Assembly (NCBI GenBank): GCA_013397115.1
Contig: VWZW01000878.1
Location: 252,621 to 316,620, forward strand
From: Edolisoma coerulescens
Taxonomy: Eukaryota; Chordata; Aves; Passeriformes; Campephagidae
Length of the DNA stretch: 64,000 bases
Direction of reading: 5' to 3'
The notes under the pieces were generated by a model. The model was not told the DNA's origin and ran no database searches. It saw only the letters and a list, made by a program, of their open reading frames with translations. A program made the position numbers and the translations under genes. Shown piece after piece: positions 62,009 through 64,000 of the stretch (position 1 is the stretch's first letter; every line of letters begins with the position of its first letter).

Positions 62009-63422
62009 CTGAAGTGAAAGACAGAATTAACATTGAAATCTTCCCAGGTGCAATGACTGTATCACAGGAAACAAAATCTGAAGGTCACCCATTCGGGAAG
62101 CATATCTCTCTGTCAGCAAAGCTGTTGAGAGCAGCTTAACTTCTAAAATACGCCAAATTCTCTCCCCTTCTTCCCTGAACCCCCAAGCAACCATCAGAGC
62201 AGAATCTAAGGTTATGCCCTTGCACACAATTCAAACCTGGAATCACTCCAAACCAATGTGATTCAACCTGTCCCCATCCTCTTCTTTAAATTTCATCACC
62301 ACACTTTAAGGCAAGTTGAGGATCGTTTTGTAGCTGAAATATGATATTAAACAGTTAACTTTCTCACTGCTGGTGATTTTTTTTTTTTCTAGACCAAAAC
62401 ATGATGACATCATGTACAAAACCTGTAATGTACAAAAGTACAAAACTTGTTTCTTCCAGTAAGTTTTCAGGTAAAGACTAGTTGCAGTTTCTTTGAAGGC
62501 TTCCCTGCTAGGTTACCAACTTGTGGATACTCCTGCAGAGATTCATCTGATCTTCTACTGACTCTTTACTTCTGCAACAGGAAAATTGTTCATCTAAACT
62601 GAGTAGAGCTCCAGCCTTTTCAGAATTAAAACAGGCTTACCACTATCACAGCCATTTTTAATATATCAGTGGTTTCACGGAAAACACTCTTTCTAATGGA
62701 AAGCACACTTTGAGCATGTTACGTGAAGCTTGAAATGTGCTAGGCTTTTAATACTGTGCAATACACATGGAAATGTCATTTCTACCTCCTGTAACCCTAA
62801 TGAAAGTAATACAATAGGCTGCAATTTTGCAAATTATCACCCATTTTTGCTAGTCAGCCTTTATGACAAGACAGATATTTCTATATACCTCCCAAGAGGC
62901 ATTTTATTTGTCACTGATATCCTTACTTAAAAAGTGTCCAGGGAAAATTGAAATTCAAGAAGAGTTTATACATCTCATCAAAAATAATTGCGTGCCAGGG
63001 AATTCAGTCTACAGTACAACAATGGAGATGGAAATTCAATTTAAATTGTCTCAGCTACCTCCTCTGACCCCAGCAGATCATATATCTTTGAAGTCCCTAC
63101 CTATCTTCTTGGGAGACAAAGTAATAGGATTAAAATTCTTTTCCTCCTTTTTCCATTATCCCTGTCAAAAAAATGGTGACTGCCATGCAACACAGCACAA
63201 TTTATATGCTACTAAGTTATTATTATTTCATGTTTCTTATTTCAATATTCCCAAAACTCCTCAGTTATGCTCTGGGCCACAGCACAAGAAGGCAGTGTTC
63301 AAACACAGATGTATAGTCCCTCCCCAACGGAGCAGAACATTCTGCCTGCTGTTCCTCCAGGATATCTTATGGCCCTTAAGAACTGCGGTAACACAGTAAA
63401 ACCTGAGACCAAAAGAACTTAC
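62009..63422 (-). other. EVC2: EVC2 intron (1.4 kb)
   Basis: Bounded by GTAAGT and TTTCACTTCAG on the minus strand. A 178-codon open frame on the opposite strand (62863-63399) has no recognisable motif and is probably chance. Confidence 0.9.
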
Positions 63423-63631
63423 CCTTGCTGGTACAGGTTTATAAATTGTCTACATTTATTCATGGCCTGTCTTAACAGAACTGTCACATGTCTTTCTGGA
63501 TTCGTGTCCACAGCTTCATTTGAGAGTCCCAAACCATCCAGAATCCATCTCTGCCTACTCATTAGATGCTGCTGCGCTGACTCCTTATGCGACATCTCAT
63601 ACTCCAGCTTCCTGTCAAGTTCTTCAATCTC
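63423..63631 (-). CDS. EVC2: EVC2 coding exon, coiled-coil segment (fifth from the end)
   Basis: The exon has 209 nt: 69 codons plus two bases. The acceptor reads TTTCAACCTCTAG and the donor GTAAGT on the minus strand. The protein starts EIEELDRKLEYEM and ends INLYQQ, a charged heptad-like coiled coil. It aligns with the human segment around ELERKLE, then WQQW, then SERQV. Here the equivalents are LDRKLE, RQRW and PERHV. The two last bases (GG) join a C from the next exon to give Gly where human has Cys. Confidence 0.95.
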
Positions 63632-64000
63632 CTAGAGGTTGAAAATGCATGATGATAAAAAGTTGTAATTTAACTTGAAAGAACAAATTTCATTTGGAAT
63701 GAAGAAAAAAGATGATGATATCAGATTTTCTGATATTACTTTATTCATTTCTTATTCTACCCAGCCACTTGCAGTCATTACACTTTTCAATTCATTGCAC
63801 AGCTTCAGTAAACATGACTGGCACGTTATGAATATCAGAACAACGAGGAAAGCTATGACTCAATTTTCATTGTGTTAAAAGTCAATGCTCTCTGAAACCT
63901 TCCACTGTAAAGGACATCCAGCAAGTAAACTACCAGCATAGCTGAGACCAAAACTAAGGAACACCACCATTCAAATTCATTTGTAAGCTGCATAAACCCA
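63632..64000 (-). other. EVC2: EVC2 intron, cut by the window edge
   Basis: Sequence upstream of the 63423-63631 exon acceptor. No coding sequence matching EVC2 is visible in these 369 bases. Confidence 0.85.

Larger units (their letters stand above)
54300..64000 (-). other. EVC2: EVC2 gene, 3' portion (last five coding exons and 3'UTR)
   Basis: This is the 3' end of the EVC2 (limbin) gene on the minus strand. EVC2 is a single-pass ciliary protein that pairs with EVC in the EvC zone at the cilium base and promotes Hedgehog signalling through Smoothened. The N-terminus, membrane segment and most of the coiled coil lie beyond position 64000. The five exons together encode the last 288 residues, ending at a TAA stop. 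All junction phases agree: 63423 exon phase 2, 61921 exon phase 0, 57225 exon phase 2, 56238 exon phase 2. The match to human EVC2 as I remember it is clear in every exon. Confidence 0.95.

Noticed and set aside
1..64000. tRNA, rRNA, CRISPR or bacterial-type operon features
   Set aside because: None seen. The window is vertebrate nuclear DNA, and no cloverleaf with A/B boxes or regularly spaced repeats was noticed by eye.

Overview
The window is vertebrate nuclear DNA, almost certainly from a bird. It is AT-rich, gene-poor and intron-rich, with no bacterial-style gene packing. Its interspersed repeats are CR1 LINE fragments with the avian-type 3' end, plus LTR-like segments. The avian call rests on the CR1 repeats and on how the two genes below compare with the human proteins as I recall them. 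I ran no database search.

Two protein-coding genes enter from opposite sides and converge tail to tail. On the + strand are the last three coding exons of STK32B (serine/threonine kinase 32B, YANK2) at 2175-2306, 3068-3132 and 21524-21662, with a probable 3'UTR to about 22.68 kb. On the - strand are the last five coding exons of EVC2 (limbin, Ellis-van Creveld protein 2) at 63423-63631, 61921-62008, 57225-57418, 56238-56339 and 55488-55761, with a probable 3'UTR to about 54.3-54.5 kb. All exon borders have AG/GT sites and the reading phases join correctly. The order STK32B(+)/EVC2(-) is the one I know from human 4p16.2.

Layout: 1-2174 is STK32B intron containing a decayed but nearly 3'-complete CR1 (about 455-1678). 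The 18.4-kb last intron of STK32B (3133-21523) holds a G-rich quadruplex-type motif, an ancient LINE remnant (about 8530-9130) and a TATC microsatellite. About 31.6 kb of intergenic sequence (about 22.7-54.3 kb) holds two antisense CR1 3' ends, two LTR-like segments (42.6-43.0 and 50.06-50.55 kb), a pyrimidine tract with a 7-base assembly gap, and homopolymer runs; I recognise no third gene. The EVC2 introns contain one internal CR1 ORF2 fragment (about 60880-61160).

EVC2 acts with EVC at the base of primary cilia in Hedgehog signalling. STK32B is a poorly characterised kinase. Their adjacency is conserved synteny, not an operon-like functional unit. I found no sign of a new defence, mobile or biosynthetic system. 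The most useful results are the small terminal STK32B exon, too short for ORF callers, and the exon-level reconstruction of the EVC2 C-terminus, including its conserved W peptide.
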